Below the pieces are notes generated by a model. That model saw nothing but the letters and a program-made list of their open reading frames with translations. It was not told the origin of the DNA and did no database searches. Position numbers and translations under genes: made by a program. 64,000 bases of DNA from Acestrorhynchus altus (lineage: Eukaryota > Chordata > Actinopteri > Characiformes > Acestrorhynchidae), in contig CM067507.1 in NCBI GenBank assembly GCA_034509495.1, positions 14,989,351 through 15,053,350 of the forward strand. Direction: 5' to 3'. Below are positions 47,660 to 60,700 of this stretch, in pieces. The first letter of the stretch is position 1; every line of letters starts with the position of its first letter.

Positions 47660-48640
47660 AAAGTCCAGTTGTGTTGTGGTGGTCGGGCTGCAGGTTGCAG
47701 GTTACTACTCGTATCCTCCTGTTACCACTCCCCCCTGCACCGCAAAGAGGAGTTCAACAGTCTGATAACGTGCGGGACGAAAGAGTTTTTAAGTCTATTG
47801 GTCCTGCACTTGGGATAGAGCAGTCTGTCACTGAACTGACTCCTCTGGTGAGTGGGTGACTGGCCTTGCTCAAAATGTCCAGTAGTTTCTTCTCTGCCAC
47901 AGTCGTCTTCTCTGCCACTGATACCAGAGAGTCCAGCTTTGTGCCAAACACAGAGCCAGCCCACCTGATCAATTTGTCCAGCCTGGACAGCCAGTGTAGA
48001 ACAGGACACTGGCAATCACGGACTGATAAAACAACCACAGGAGTTTCCTGCAGATGTTGAAAGACCATAGCCTCCTCAGAAAGTATAACCTGCTCGGTCC
48101 CTTTCTGTACAGGTGGTCAATGTTACATGTCCAGTACAGCTTGCTGTCCAGCCACAGCCTGAGGTACTTATATGAGTCCACAGCCTCCACCTTATCTCCC
48201 TCAATCAGAACTGGATGTGACTTTGGTCTGGACGTATGGTATGTGATGTCCCTCAGTCTGATGTACTGCAGCCTGTCTGTGAGGTAGCTGGAGATCCAGG
48301 TGACCAGGAGGACTGCTACATCCCATTCAGTTTGTCCTGAAGCATAAGGGGCTGGATGGTGTTGAAAGCACTTGGGAAGTCCAGGAACAGGATCCTGACT
48401 GTGCCATTCCCCTTTTCTGGAGTGCGAGAGTGGAGAAGCAATTGCCAGCGAGTAGATGGTCGAGTCTTTGTCAGGGCCTGCTGCTTTCTTGGGGTGAAGT
48501 TTCCTCAGTTGACCTCTGACCTGGTCCGCAGTGAAAAAATAGTAAGTCTGTGTTGTGGTGGACGCTGGAGACTGTGGTCTCCTGGAGGATTGAGCAGTAG
48601 TGAACCCAGAGAAGTGATTCTATTGCCCTGTGGGCAGCAC
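47660..48640 (-). mobile_element. CR1/Rex1-like LINE fragment (unit B copy)
   Basis: Copy of 31895-32870. Minus frame 48190-47969 reads VDSYKYLRLWLDSKLYW and NICRKLLWLFYQSV. Identical to unit A over most of 48110-48290. Confidence 0.6.
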
Positions 48641-49512
48641 AGTGGCAGTGCCGATAGTGTATGTTGCACAGCAGCAGTGGTCTGGAGTTGTGATTTCACT
48701 CCCCACACCAGATTTTCCCTGAGTACTAGTTTCCTCCTGCCACCAGAAACACCAAGAAGGTGAACTGGCCAGACTAAATTGCTAAATGTGAATATGTGAA
48801 TTATGTTCAGGAGATCAGGTGTAAGTCTGGACCTTTGAATTTCATTATAAATAAAGAGCTCTTTTTGATGTTGTGGATGCTTCTTTTTTCCTACTCTGTG
48901 TAAAACTTTATCTATGTTTCTCTTTAACACTGAGTCTGAGCCCTGAGAATAAAACTCACATTAGTTCATGTTGTGTGTTTAGACCTGCTGTTCCTGGAAC
49001 TGACGGAAGAGTCTGTAAAGCGAAAAATTCATCAATAGCATGACTGCAGTACAAACTTAAATATGATGGCTCTTCAAGGGTTTTTTACTGATGAAAAATC
49101 CATATGAATGATTCTTCAGATTGACCATTTTCATTAGTTAAAAAGATAATCTTACATATAATTTCATTAAACATGACATCAATAACATGTTAATAACTGC
49201 AATAAATGCTACTTCAAAAACAGGTCTGTTACATGAACATTAAGTGAAGGCATTGTATGTATTACAGATTGAGTTTTTAAAGCCTTTTTGTTTTTCAAAT
49301 TTTCAGTTGTTAAGAAAAAGTGTTTGAATTCCAGGCCATTTGTTACTGACTCTGCATTTGTGAACATGAGTTTGAGAACAAGATTTTTGGGAACAACAGA
49401 ATTAGTGTGATTAATGAGATAAAACTATCCTTCTTTTTGCTTGCATATATCATGGAATCAAACTGTATATTTTACTTATGTTTATAAAATCTTGCCATCA
49501 TTTTAGTATATG

Positions 49513-50545
49513 CAGTTGTGTCAAATGTTTACATACCCAGGCAGAATTTTTACTTTCTTAGACTTTTTTCAGAGAATATGAATGATAACACAAACACTTT
49601 TCTCCATTCATGATTAATGGTTGGGTGAAGTAATTTATTGTCAAATGAATGGCTACTAAAGGTCATATCTGTTAAAGAAAAGAAAAAGAAATATCCACAA
49701 ATATCATCAGCTGAAATACAGGACTTTCTGAAAACAATTACTGCACAAATGCCACAAAGTATCTCACCTACAATGCATAAATACTTTGAGACAAGCCTCA
49801 AAACATCTGGAACAAGGAGATTTGGAGTGATAATAACAAAATTAAACTTTTTGTGGCCACAAACATAAGTTACATTTGGAGAGGTGTCAACAAGGCCTAT
49901 GATGAAAGGAACAGCATTCTTTCTGTAAAGCATGTAGGTGGATCACTGATGTTTTGGGGATGTGTGAGCTACAAAGGCACAGGAAACTTGGTCAAAGTTG
50001 GAAGAAAGATGAAAGCAGCACATTATCAGCAAATACTGGAGGCAAATTTGCACTCATCAACGCAGAAACTGTGTATGGGACCTACGTTCCAATGTGACAA
50101 CAATCCAAAACACAAGGCCAAGTCCACCTGTCATTGGCTACAGCAGAACAAAGAGAAGGTTCTGGAGTGGCCATCTCAGTCTCCTGACCTCAATATCATT
50201 GAGTTCATGCAAGACAGCCCAGGTATTTAACAGAACTGGAGGTTTTGCCAAGAGGAATGGGCAGATTTACCATGTGAGAAAATAAAGAGCCTCATCCACA
50301 ACTACCACAAAAGACTTCAAGCTGTCATTGATGTTAGAGGAGGCAATGATCAGGGTCATTTGGATGTTTTTGGTTGTCATTATGATGTTAAAAGAGAAAA
50401 TAAAATCATTTGATAATAAATAGCTTCACCCAACCACTAACCACGAATGGGAAAAAAGTTTTTGTGTTATCATTCATATTCTCTGAAAAAAAGGCCAAGA
50501 AAACAAACATTATGTAAAAGTATGTAAACTTGAGCACAGCTGTAT
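49513..50545 (+). mobile_element. Tc1-type transposon (unit B copy)
   Basis: Copy of 33702-34767. Frame 49853-50230 keeps SLMFWGCVSYKGTG, FQCDNNPKHK and WPSQSPDLNIIEF, so the second and third catalytic regions are in one frame here though not in unit A. The 5' part has lost about 30 bp that unit A keeps (33925-34005). Confidence 0.75.
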
Positions 50546-51369
50546 AAACACCATAAGGATGCAGCCATGCTTTTGTAAAAGAAATATTTACTAGGTATTA
50601 TCTGTAAATCATGTCTTTGTTGTATTTTGTTTGTAATTAGTATTCCTAGTTAAAGTCTAAACACTTTCCATCTTATGCTTTCCATCTATTATTTACAAAA
50701 CCTATTCAGAAAGAACAACCTGACATATACAACCGTGTTTAAATTTACCACTGATGAAACAAGACATGTGGTGATCTTCGATACTGGTATTGATCTATCA
50801 AGACAAATGTTAAAATTTGTGACCTCATTGAGTCCCCTTATTTTAATTAATTAATTAATTAAAGTGTTTGATGAATTCCATTTCTCCTTCACTGCAACTG
50901 TCCTCCCCTCCATCAGTGAGCAGCAGGTGAAGAGCAAGGAGCATGGACAAATTTGGAGAAGTAGCCTACAATTGCAAAGTCTCCTGGACAAACATCGTGT
51001 GAGCAGACTTCCAACATCAGTTTCCTCGACCAGGCTGTATGTGATGCTCTGCTAAAGCCCAGCCAACCTCCGTATGCGGGCAGAGTGTGAGACACACCAA
51101 CATGCCAGCGCTATGCTCTGGTAGGAGTTCATATAACACCTGCTAGTAGCACAATGAGCCCCTTGCAGATGTTTGCTACCACTGGTATCGTGACCAAGAG
51201 CTGAAGGCGGTGGCAGATATGTATTAGCTGCATAAAGGATCTTTTTAAGTGTGTTCCCCTGCACCCTCCTCTGTACTCCTCACAGACTTCAATCTGAAGC
51301 TGCTTGTGCCCAACTCATTTTACTAGCCATACTAGCATAACTCTGTCCTAGAAACAGTTACACACATTA

Positions 51370-51456
51370 ATGTTATATATTATTATTAATTTATTAGTAT
51401 AATTAATTTATTATTATCATTAATATTATTATTAATAATGTTATTATATTATTTAT
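51370..51456. repeat. AT-rich low-complexity expansion (unit B)
   Basis: Irregular TTA/ATT repeats just left of the LINE at 51469, absent from unit A. Confidence 0.7.
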
Positions 51457-51468
51457 ATTAATGTAATG

Positions 51469-54400
51469 CCCCTCCTTGAACTGCCACCTTACCGTGGTGG
51501 AGGGGTTTGAGTGCCAGAATGATCCGAGGAGCTATGTTGCCCGGGGGTTAAATTTTCACCCCTGTAGGGTCTCCCATGGCAAACAGGTCCAAGGTGTGGG
51601 CCAGGCCAAAGAGCAGTTCGAAAACCCCAATGAAACATCAGAAAAAGGCCTGCGTGCGCGATGCAGCGCAGCCGGGCCCCCACCCTGGAGCAGGCCTGGG
51701 GTTGGGGCGCAGGGGCCAGCCTGGTGGCGGGTCTTGCCCATGGGGCGGGCCCAGCCCGAAGAACGCGTGGGCCATTCATCTGTGGGCCCTACCCACAGAG
51801 CTCATTGGGGTCGGGCGCTGGATTGGAGTGGCGGTCGGGCGGGGTCCTCGGCCCGATCCCGAACACAGCGGCTAGCTGTTGGGGCGATGGGCGTCACCTC
51901 GCTGGGGAAGAGAATGAGAAGCATGCGGGGTGAGAGGTACGGCTAGAGATGAGTGGGACTCACTTCCACGCTTTGACTTGGGCTCTGGAACCCAACTCCT
52001 CGAGGGTTGGACCCTCCACTACTCTGGAGTTGCCCAGGGGAGAGGGCGCCGGGCTGGTGTGGGCTTGTTTGGCTCCCCATCTCAGCCGTCTTGTGTTGGA
52101 GTTACCCCGGTGAGCGAGAGGAGTCGCCTCTCTGCGCCGGGTAGGAGAGGACTCTGACTGTAGTTTGTGCCTACGGGCGAATGGCAGTGAGTACCAGACC
52201 TTCTTGGGAGGTCCTTGGGAGTACTGGAAAGTGCCCCAACTGGGGATGCCGTTGTTCTGCTGGGGACTTCCAACGCCCACGTGAGCGACAACGAGTGAAA
52301 CCTGGGAGGGGTGATTGGGAAGGGGCCGGCCTCTGATCAGAACCAGCGAGTTCTGTTGTTGGACTTCTGCACCAGTTACAGATTGTCCATAGCGAACACC
52401 ATGTTCGAGCATAGGGGCGTCCATAAGTGCACATGGCATCAGGACGCCCTAGGCCGGAGATCAATGATAGACTTTGTTATTGTCTCATCTGAGCTCGGCC
52501 CTATATGCCTAGACACTCAAGTGAAGAGAGGGGCAGAGTTGTCAACGATCACTACCTGGTGGTGAGTTGGATCGCTGGGACCGTTAGGAGAGACCTGGCA
52601 GGCTGAAGCATCCTCTCGGGTCTACCAGGAAGGCGATCTGGCTGAGACCCTTTCAGGAAACTTTCCTTCCCACCTCCGGAGAGCTTCTCACAGCTACCAG
52701 GAGTCGGGGACATTAGTCCTAGGTGGACCAGGTTCTCAACCTCCCATTGTTGGCGCGGCGCGTCGGGCTGCGGGGCGTGGAGTCTGGTACCTGCCGTGGC
52801 GGCAATCCTGAACAGTAGTGGACACGAGTAAGGGGATGCCATCAAGCTGAAGAAGATGACCTATCGGGCCATGTTGGCCTCTTGGTCTTCTGACGTAGCC
52901 GACAGGTACCGAGGGGCTAAGCGTGCTGCTGCTAGGGCTGTCAAGGAGGCAAAACCCAGGGAGCTGGGAGGGAGTTGGGAGGCCCTGGGACTTCTCCGAT
53001 CGGCCCGAGCGATTCTGGCAAACCGTCCGGCACTCAGGAGGAAGCAGTACCCTGACCACTGTTTGGTGCGGGTGGGAGCTGCTGACCCTCGACCGAGGAT
53101 ATCGTTAGGCGGTGGAAGAATACTTGGATCTCTTAACCCCACCATCACGTATTCTAATGTAGAAGGTGAGGCTGAGGACTCTGAGGAGGACTTGCCTATC
53201 ACCCGGGCCGAAGTCACTGAGGTGGTCATAAGCTCCTCAGTGGTGGGAGCTCGGGGGTGGATGAATCATGAGTGTCTCAAGTCTCTGGGCTGTTGAGCTG
53301 TCCTGGCTGTGCGCCTCTGCAGCATCAGCGTGGCGAACAGAGGACAGTGCCCCATGATTTATAAACCGGTGTTAGTTCCCCTGTTTAAGGTGGACCGGAG
53401 AGTGTGTTCCAGCTATGGGGATCTCTTCTCAGCCTCCCGGGAAAGTCTACACCAGGGTACTGGAGAGCGGAGTCGACGATCCCGAGTCGAACCTGCAGTT
53501 CCAGGAGGAACAATGCGGTTTTTGTCGCTTGGAGACACTGGACCAACTCTACCACCCTCCGGAGGTGCTGGGGTTGTGGGAGTTTGCCCAACCCAGTCCA
53601 CATGTGTTTCGTGGATTTGGAGAAGGCATTGGACCGTGTCCCTCTGGGTATTCTGTGGGGGGTGCTCCGGGAATATGGGGTCGGGGCCTCTGGTGGGGCT
53701 ATCAGGTCATATGCGACGAATAGCGAGTCTGGTGCGCGTGCCCGGCGGTAAAATCAGGCCTGTTCCCAGTGCATGTTGGACTCGGCGGGGCTTCCTTTGT
53801 GTGGTTTACATTCATAACAGCTATGGACAATAGAATTTCACAAAGCGCAGGCAGGGCCGGAGGGGGTCCAGTTTGGGAACCACAGGATATCATCTCTACT
53901 TTTTGCGGATGATGTTGTCCTGATGGCTTCTTCCAGGCCAGGACCTTCGGCAGGCACTGGAGCGGTTCGTAGCTGAGTGTGAAGCGGCTGGGATGCGAAT
54001 CAGCACCTCCAAATCTGAGGCCATGGTTCTTGACCGGAAAAGGGTGGCTTGCCCTCTCCAGATCGGTGGAGTTGCCCTGCCCCAAGTGGAGGTTCAAGTA
54101 TCTCGGGGTCTTGTTCATGAGTGGGGGTGAGAGGGAGCGTGAGATTGACAGGCGGATCGGTACTGCCACCACAGTCATGCGATCGGTGTATCGGTCCGTT
54201 GTGGTGAAAGAAGGTTTTACTCGATTTACTGGTCAATCTACGTTCCCACCCTCACCTATGGCCATGAACTCTGGGTAATGACCGAAGGACAGATCGCGGA
54301 TGGCGGCCAGGCCAGTTTCCTCCGCGGGGTGGCGGCGCTCCCCCTTAGAGATAGGGTGAGATCCTCGGCTGCAGGGAGGGCTTCGGGTAGAGCACTGCTC

Positions 54401-54515
54401 CTCTACATCGAGAGGAACAGTTGAGGTGCTCGGGCATCTGTTTGGATGCCCCTGGGCGTCTCTTAGTCTGCCCTGTGACCCGGCCCGAATAGGAAGAAGA
54501 TGGATGGATGGATGG
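51469..54515 (+). mobile_element. near-full-length RTE/Rex3-type LINE, unit B only
   Basis: Starts cccctccttgaactgccacc and ends in an (ATGG)n tail at 54500-54515. Imperfect 12-bp flanks attaatgtaatg (51457-51468) and attaatgttatg (54518-54529); unit A has an uninterrupted site (35589-35600). Coding pieces in order: endonuclease (LGSGTQLLEGWTLHYSGVAQ near 52000; WHQDALGRRSMIDFVIVSSE near 52440), reverse transcriptase (FVDLEKALDRVPLGILWGVL near 53608; FADDVV at 53902-53919) and thumb/C-terminal YGHELWV-like sequence near 54255. Many frameshifts; inactive. The 3.0-kb length and a complete-looking 5' end contrast with the truncated copy at 38023. RTE/Rex3 assignment rests on the motifs and the ATGG tail. 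Confidence 0.88.
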
Positions 54516-55609
54516 ACATTAATGTTATGGCGTGAGTTTCCGAAATCTATCAAATTTTGCCAAGAAAATTAACTAAAGAAAGAGGTGAAAAGAGATGAGT
54601 CCAACTTTCAAAGTTCTGAAGAATGTTTTGTCAGCTCCTACTAAACACCACTCAGTCAAACATCAGGCATCGATTAAATGTTTATACAGTATTTGTTCCT
54701 ATTACACTCTAAAAACATGCGATGTGTTCAAATCAATGTCTCACAGATGTGAAATCTTTTGGAAAGGTGGTTCTTGAGCATTGTGTTCTTAGGCATTAAA
54801 CACAGATAATAAACCAGCTATAATCTTTTCTAGACTTCAAGCACAAAAAGACATGTTAATTTTGATTGTGTTTATTTCCATTGTATGTCATTATTTTTGT
54901 TGCATTCATTAAAAAATAAAAATGATCAAAACAAATTTCTAATAATATTTTGGGAATTCAAACCCCCTGTCTCCAGGCAGTTCTATGACACATTCTTTTG
55001 TGTTCTCTTCCTCACATTCCTCTGTATCATTGAAAAAGTGAACACCAGCCTCCACTGCACTGCATTTTCAGGATGTCTAGGATGTCACTGCACAATTCTG
55101 CACTTCTGCCGGCATGTGCTGTTAACTCAGCTCAGCTGTAGTTTTGATGTTCAGGACAGGAGCAGATATACACACTGAGAAACCCGCCATCACCCAGAAT
55201 CACCATCCCAGCACACTGTGGCTTTAGGTATTCTGCCCAGATTAATGTGTCATACTGGTTCCATATAACCTGCACATTCACTGCAGAGTGTAATTCTACT
55301 GAACCTACAACTGAATGGGGTGTAGCTTAGAAACTGGTTTTTGTTTTCTTGACTATTTTATAGGCTAAATTGGTAAGTGCCCGATTACACTACAAAACAG
55401 AGACAATGTTAAAGTGAACAGATGAGTATATAAAATAATATAATCAACAAAAACAGGAGTTTTCTGGTTAGTTATGAGACAATTAATGTTTCAATGTACA
55501 ATGTAATACATACACAGTCCCGCTCATTTTATATTGTGGTAGACCCTTAACACCTGGTCTAATGGAGAAGGATTATACAGTGATACCTTAATACAATCTG
55601 AAAACTTGG

Positions 55610-55770
55610 ATTAGTGACTGCTTTTGAAAACATGTAATAAAACTAAAATACTAGCTCATCCCATTGTTCTTGCTGCTCCATGTCACACCTTGTTACACTG
55701 TGTACCTGTACTCAGATGATGATAATAAAAGCCTTGACTTGACTTGACTTGACTTGACTTGACTCATCTG
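55610..55770 (+). mobile_element. L2/CR1-type LINE 3' tail with (CTTGA)n (unit B)
   Basis: 'ctgtgtacctgtactcagatg' then 'aataaaagccttgacttgac' and four further CTTGA units. Its complement opens the element at 62535. Confidence 0.6.
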
Positions 55771-56190
55771 CAGTTGTCAAGTCAGCTAGGGTTTGATCCC
55801 GTTTAGGCAGGCCCAACACTCTCCACACGAAGAAAATCATCATCATCATCATCATCGTGTTGTTTTTCCTCACTTTATTCTCAATTAACTCAATTAACTT
55901 CTCAATTAATCAATTTTGAAATGAGCCCAGTTCAATGGGCCCTTAAATTACTTCATAAGAACATGAGATGTTTTCCAGTCTTTCCAACGCCCCCTGGTGG
56001 TCGTTATCACAAACGCACTGGATTAGTGTTGAATGTCGTCATGTTTACAGTCACAAATGTGTAATGTTACCAAGCTTCAATTTGTCATTAATGACCATGT
56101 TATTCGGTATTTGATGGGTTGAATTCATGGCTCCAGTGTGTGTTTTCTGTTGAACTTCTGTTGAACGTGCCGTTGAAGAAACGGCCACTG

Positions 56191-56375
56191 TAGGAAGTTA
56201 CGTCAGCCAATCTGTTCCAGCATTTGAGCCCCTTAGTGACGCGCGGGTGCAGCCTTCTCTGTGATTGGTGGAAATACAAAAGGGTTTGGCAGATGTCCCG
56301 CCTCACGCCCCTCCCACTCTGCTGAGTGTAGGAAGTGCCTCGGAGAGGAATCGTTGGCCCCAGGCTCAGTGTTGT
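56191..56375 (+). promoter_or_regulatory. mboat7: putative mboat7 promoter and untranslated first exon
   Basis: Contains ttacgtcagccaatc (CCAAT 56207-56211 next to an ATF/CRE-like site), a reversed CCAAT (attgg 56264-56268), a GC-rich segment and cccctccc, without a clear TATA box. A donor-like gttgt|gtgagt at 56371-56381 could end exon 1. The coding start exon at 57748 begins with an acceptor, so an upstream UTR exon is required. Placement of the start site is inference. Confidence 0.45.
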
Positions 56376-56639
56376 GTGAGTATTAAACGAATTCCCATTT
56401 CTAAAGATCGGATGGATGTATGGTTTTAAACGCAGTTTCACTGTGAATTTGGCTCCTGTGATTTATAATCAGTACTGCTGATCAGTCCGGCTCTGATTGC
56501 AGGCTCAGGTTGAAGGCTGTAAGGTGAGGAAGCCCCTCCACACCTGTCTGCTGGCAGAGGTCTGTAATCTGAGTGGTGTGTGAAAGTCAGGGCTCAGGAG
56601 GGAGGTGGGAGTTAAACACCTTCCCCATCTAAAAGCCAT

Positions 56640-57090
56640 TCTAAATAATTCATTATTTCTGCCATTAAAAAACAATGATTGTTGCAATTATTACCAGACT
56701 GTTCCTTCCCAAACGCAGGACCAATATGCTTTTTGTCCTGCATGCCATCAGACTGTACAGCTCCTCTCTGGGGGGAGGAGGGGTAACAGGAGGACAGGGG
56801 ATCAGAGGATGGGAAGGAGCAGTAACCAGTAACCTGCAGTTAACAAGTGCAATAATAATGTGCAATACCCCCTCCTACAGGACTCATTTTTAAATGCACT
56901 GTGTATCTATATTGTAATATAGCCTCTATATTATATATTCTTTATATTTCTATAGTGTTTCTTTACTAAATTATTATCTTTCTACTCTTTTCTGTACTGT
57001 ATTGCTACTTCTGGAACCTGAATTTCCCTGAGGGAACCCTCCCAAGGGAACAAGAAACCCTCCCAAGAAAAATCTTATTAAAGGGTGGGG
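56640..57090 (+). mobile_element. CR1/Rex1-like LINE 3' end in mboat7 5' region
   Basis: 'aggaccaatatgctttttgtcctgc...atcagactgtacagctcctct' (56717-56766) matches, in opposite orientation, 31980-32040. The tail is gaatttccctgagggaaccc followed by imperfect 'aaccctcccaag' repeats. Confidence 0.6.
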
Positions 57091-57751
57091 GTATTAGAGC
57101 GGTGGTTCTCAAACTTTCTAGACTATGCACCACCCATGGTGATCCTACAACATCCCTCCTACAGGTCATTTCACAGGTGCACATGAGCCACACAATTTTA
57201 CAGAGCATGCTAGGCCTGTGTCTGAAAATGGAAATGGGGAGATGACTTGATGCCTTGCTGCCCAGTGAGCCTCACAAGGCAGTGTCTGAATCACAAAAGC
57301 AACAGTGTGTTCAGATGTCCACGACAAGAGCTGTGTTATCTTCTACCATCTGCATTTTCACCAAATAACACAGAAGTCTAGTTGACTAACCTTCACTTCC
57401 TTCTTGCTTAAGAAGGGCAGCATTTCCTATGTTTCAGACACACTTTATACATTTTTGATTAATAAACTTCCTCTTATTATTTCTTTCCTAATAACATTTC
57501 AATCTCATGGAAAAACCTTTTCCTTGCTCCCTCGCTCCATCACCCAGCCAATGAGTTCAGTGATGATCTGTGTTATGAGCAAAACTGTGCGTACCATTTT
57601 TTTGGAGTACTGGAAATAAAATGATCATTTATTGTTGTCCTCTGCCACTAATGGAGAGAGCAAGTAGCCTGGTTTATACACCATTTCAGAGGGCAGCATA
57701 GAGTTAAACATATCAAATCTAATTTTATTCTTTATTTGTGTGAACAGAGAA

Positions 57752-60700
57752 ATGTCTCCAGATGAGCTGGTCTACCTGGGGATCCTTGCTGCATCAGTAC
57801 CGGTCGGATTCCTGTTCCGCTATCTGAGTGAGTCACACCTCATCATATTTCAAATAGACACAGAACAAGCATTCACACAGATGTACTCCATCCAAAGCTC
57901 CAATGTCTGAAGTTTGGAGACGGGAGAGCAGGGAACATCCTGACATTTTGTCAGATTTGTGTTCATACAGTGCACATATGTTAATTGTAGGGCTGAGCAA
58001 TAAATTATAAACATTGATATATTTAAATCTCAAATAATCAAAAAATGACCATATTTGTAATGCGGTACTTGTTTGTGATTAATTCCAAAAAAGAACGTGC
58101 ACAGGTCCATTTGGGAAATTGTTTTGTTTTTGAAGGTATTACCCTCTACAGAGCACAGTATGGTGCACATCTCAAACAGTATATTCCAGTGGATTTTCAA
58201 TGAAATACCTGTCTGAAAAAAAACAACTGTTTATTAAAAAAAAAAAAAAAACGTCTAATTTTGCTCTTTCGCTCGGGTCATTTATGTTACTAAATGAACT
58301 ACTGTTGTATTTCCTTAGCAGTGCTGTTCAGCAGAGTGAAAGTGTTTAAGTAAAAAAATTGCTGTTGTGACGAGAACACAGTTTGAATATACTGTAAAAG
58401 AAGGCTCTGTTCTTGGTGTGTAAAAAAATACTGATAATTTAACTTAATTTTTTATGGTTTTCAAATACAGTATATGGAGATATGCTGTTATTTCAGCAGA
58501 GAGTGGTGGTTGGGATGAATGAGCTTTCCTGTGTAAATGCATAAAAAATATGTGCTTTAAAATGAATATGGTTTTTTGTGTTAAAACTGTAGGTCAAGGT
58601 ATGTAGATCAGACTGTATGTTTGTTTGTAGACCAGCTTTTGCAGCTAAAATATCTATGATAATACATTATGTAACAGGTCCTCCAGTCAAGCAAGGCGCA
58701 GCGCTGCTCCTGGGTCTCACCATCACCATTGCAACTTGCGGCATCCACACACTACACTCGCTGTGCACAGTTTTAGGAACATGGCTGATCATCACTTTCA
58801 GCTGGAGGTGAGGGCTGTTCTCACTGCTATGGATTTTGAAACTCACCTTCTCACAACAGACATTATATTGCATCATATCACAGAGTGATGATGGTGTGAT
58901 TAGACCTGAATTTATGTTGCATGCTTTAGTCTGTTCACTGCTGTATGTTTAATCTAATCTGACAGCGTGCATGGTTTTATTGAGATAACCATTTTCTCAT
59001 TCGTTTACTTGAGTCTGTTTCCTGTCTCATAGGTGGTTAGCTACTGCTGCACAAGCATTATTAATGCTGAAGGAATGAATTCTAATGGTTGTTACCTGTA
59101 TTCCACTGTAGTTTTGGAGAAAATGAACTGAGGCTGTTTATGTCTCTGAAGGTTTCATTGGTCCAGGTTACTGAGTCTTTTAGCAGTAATATGTCAAGAT
59201 CACTGGACAGTGTAACATCTTTGAGATAATACCACAAATTCACCGTCAACCAGTGGCTACTAGATGATATCATGTGATGTGGCTAGGGTTAAGGACATTA
59301 TAGATCATGATCATGCCATTTTACTGCACGTCATGAACCCTTGGCAGTGTATGAATTTGCCCAGTGTTTGGACATGTCGAAAGTGTACAGAATGTGTGCC
59401 AAATGAAAAAATGGAGAGAAAGACAAGGAAGAAGCACTCAGTTAAACCAAGACTCAAACAAAGTGAACCCATCCTCTTTTGGACTGTACTGAATAGGGGA
59501 GTTACATGTAGAACAAATTTACAGCTTCAGTTAAACAGTACAATCATTACTTGCTGTATTTTCATCTGCAGAAATGCTCCCTGGCTGTCCTTGGGATGGA
59601 CCTTCCTCTATCTACTCTTTTTCCGTCTGGCCACATGGTTTGGCCTGCCTTCTCCTGGCCCTTTTGCCAATGCCATCCAGCTTCTCCTCACATTGAAGGT
59701 AAATGTCAAAGCTGCTTCTATCTCTGAGGTTTGTAGATACAGAAACATTCACCCTATTAGATGTGACTTATACTGTACAGCTCAAAGGTTTGGTTACATC
59801 TGATTGATTGTGTGTTTGTTTGTTTTTTTGTTTTGTTTTTGTTTTGTTATCTTAATAGACTCAAATAATAGTATAAATATTTGCACCCAGAAGGAAGCGT
59901 CTGATTGCAATGATAAATTTAGACTGATATTATGGCTAATATTTATTGAGCTACACATACAGAATTAGTGTCTCTCAGTATGGCCTATATATATATATAT
60001 TGGTCTGGCGAGGTGACTGGTCATGGCATAGTATCTGTGTCTTCAAGGCAAACTCTTGAGACAGCAGCAGTATGTGGTTCGACACCATTGCAGTCGGTTG
60101 ATTTTTAAAAATTTTTTAGAGTTTAGTGTGTTTAGATATCAGAAACTGTTGAATGAATCTGGCTAAGTTTCCAGGTGGAAATAAAATATTTACTTTGACA
60201 TTAGATGTGGTAAATCTACTTGAGAATGTTTTAAGAGTGTATAAAACTGCATCAAGTAAACCAATACTACTTTACCGAATTTCAAATTCCACTGTCAATA
60301 TTATTTCCTAGTTTTAGGAAATTATTATTCTAAAATGTGGAAATCGATGAACGAATCAAACAGAGATGTATAAGTAATTTATATATGCATTTTGTAAGTG
60401 CTACTAAACTGGTTGTACAGGTGGGCTTAGTTCTTTTTTTGCTTAACAGATGGTCAGCTTAGCCAATGAGGTCCAGAGTTATCACTCTGAGAAGAAGAAA
60501 GACGTGAGCACCTTCTCTAAGTCCCCAGTGGTTGGTGGTCTCTCCTGCAAACCTTCCATCTATGACATTATATCCTACAGCTACTGCTACATTGGCATCA
60601 TGACAGGTATGCTGCCTGCCTTCACTTTTCTCTCTGTATTGTGGACTGTTTTTTTCTGTTTGGCTGAACTTTTGTCATGTGCACTGTTTTGTCTGCTTTG

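Larger units (their letters stand above)
37424..56338. repeat. tandem duplication, unit B (18.9 kb)
   Basis: Second direct copy. It is longer than unit A because it contains two RTE-type LINE insertions (38023-40209 and 51469-54515), partly offset by deletions, including gstk1 exon 2, most of a Tc1 relic (43590-43800 against 24960-26045), both ends of the element at 45090-45715, and the whole MITE seen at 27042-27641. The right boundary at 56338 continues into the unique mboat7 5' region. Confidence 0.93.

Noticed and set aside
52311..52565. ORFs in 51476-54278 as host genes
   Set aside because: They are frame-broken pieces of one RTE-type LINE bounded by a target duplication and an ATGG tail.
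59264..59803. 179-codon plus ORF
   Set aside because: It reads through mboat7 intron 2 into exon 3 (59572-59698); only the exon part is real.
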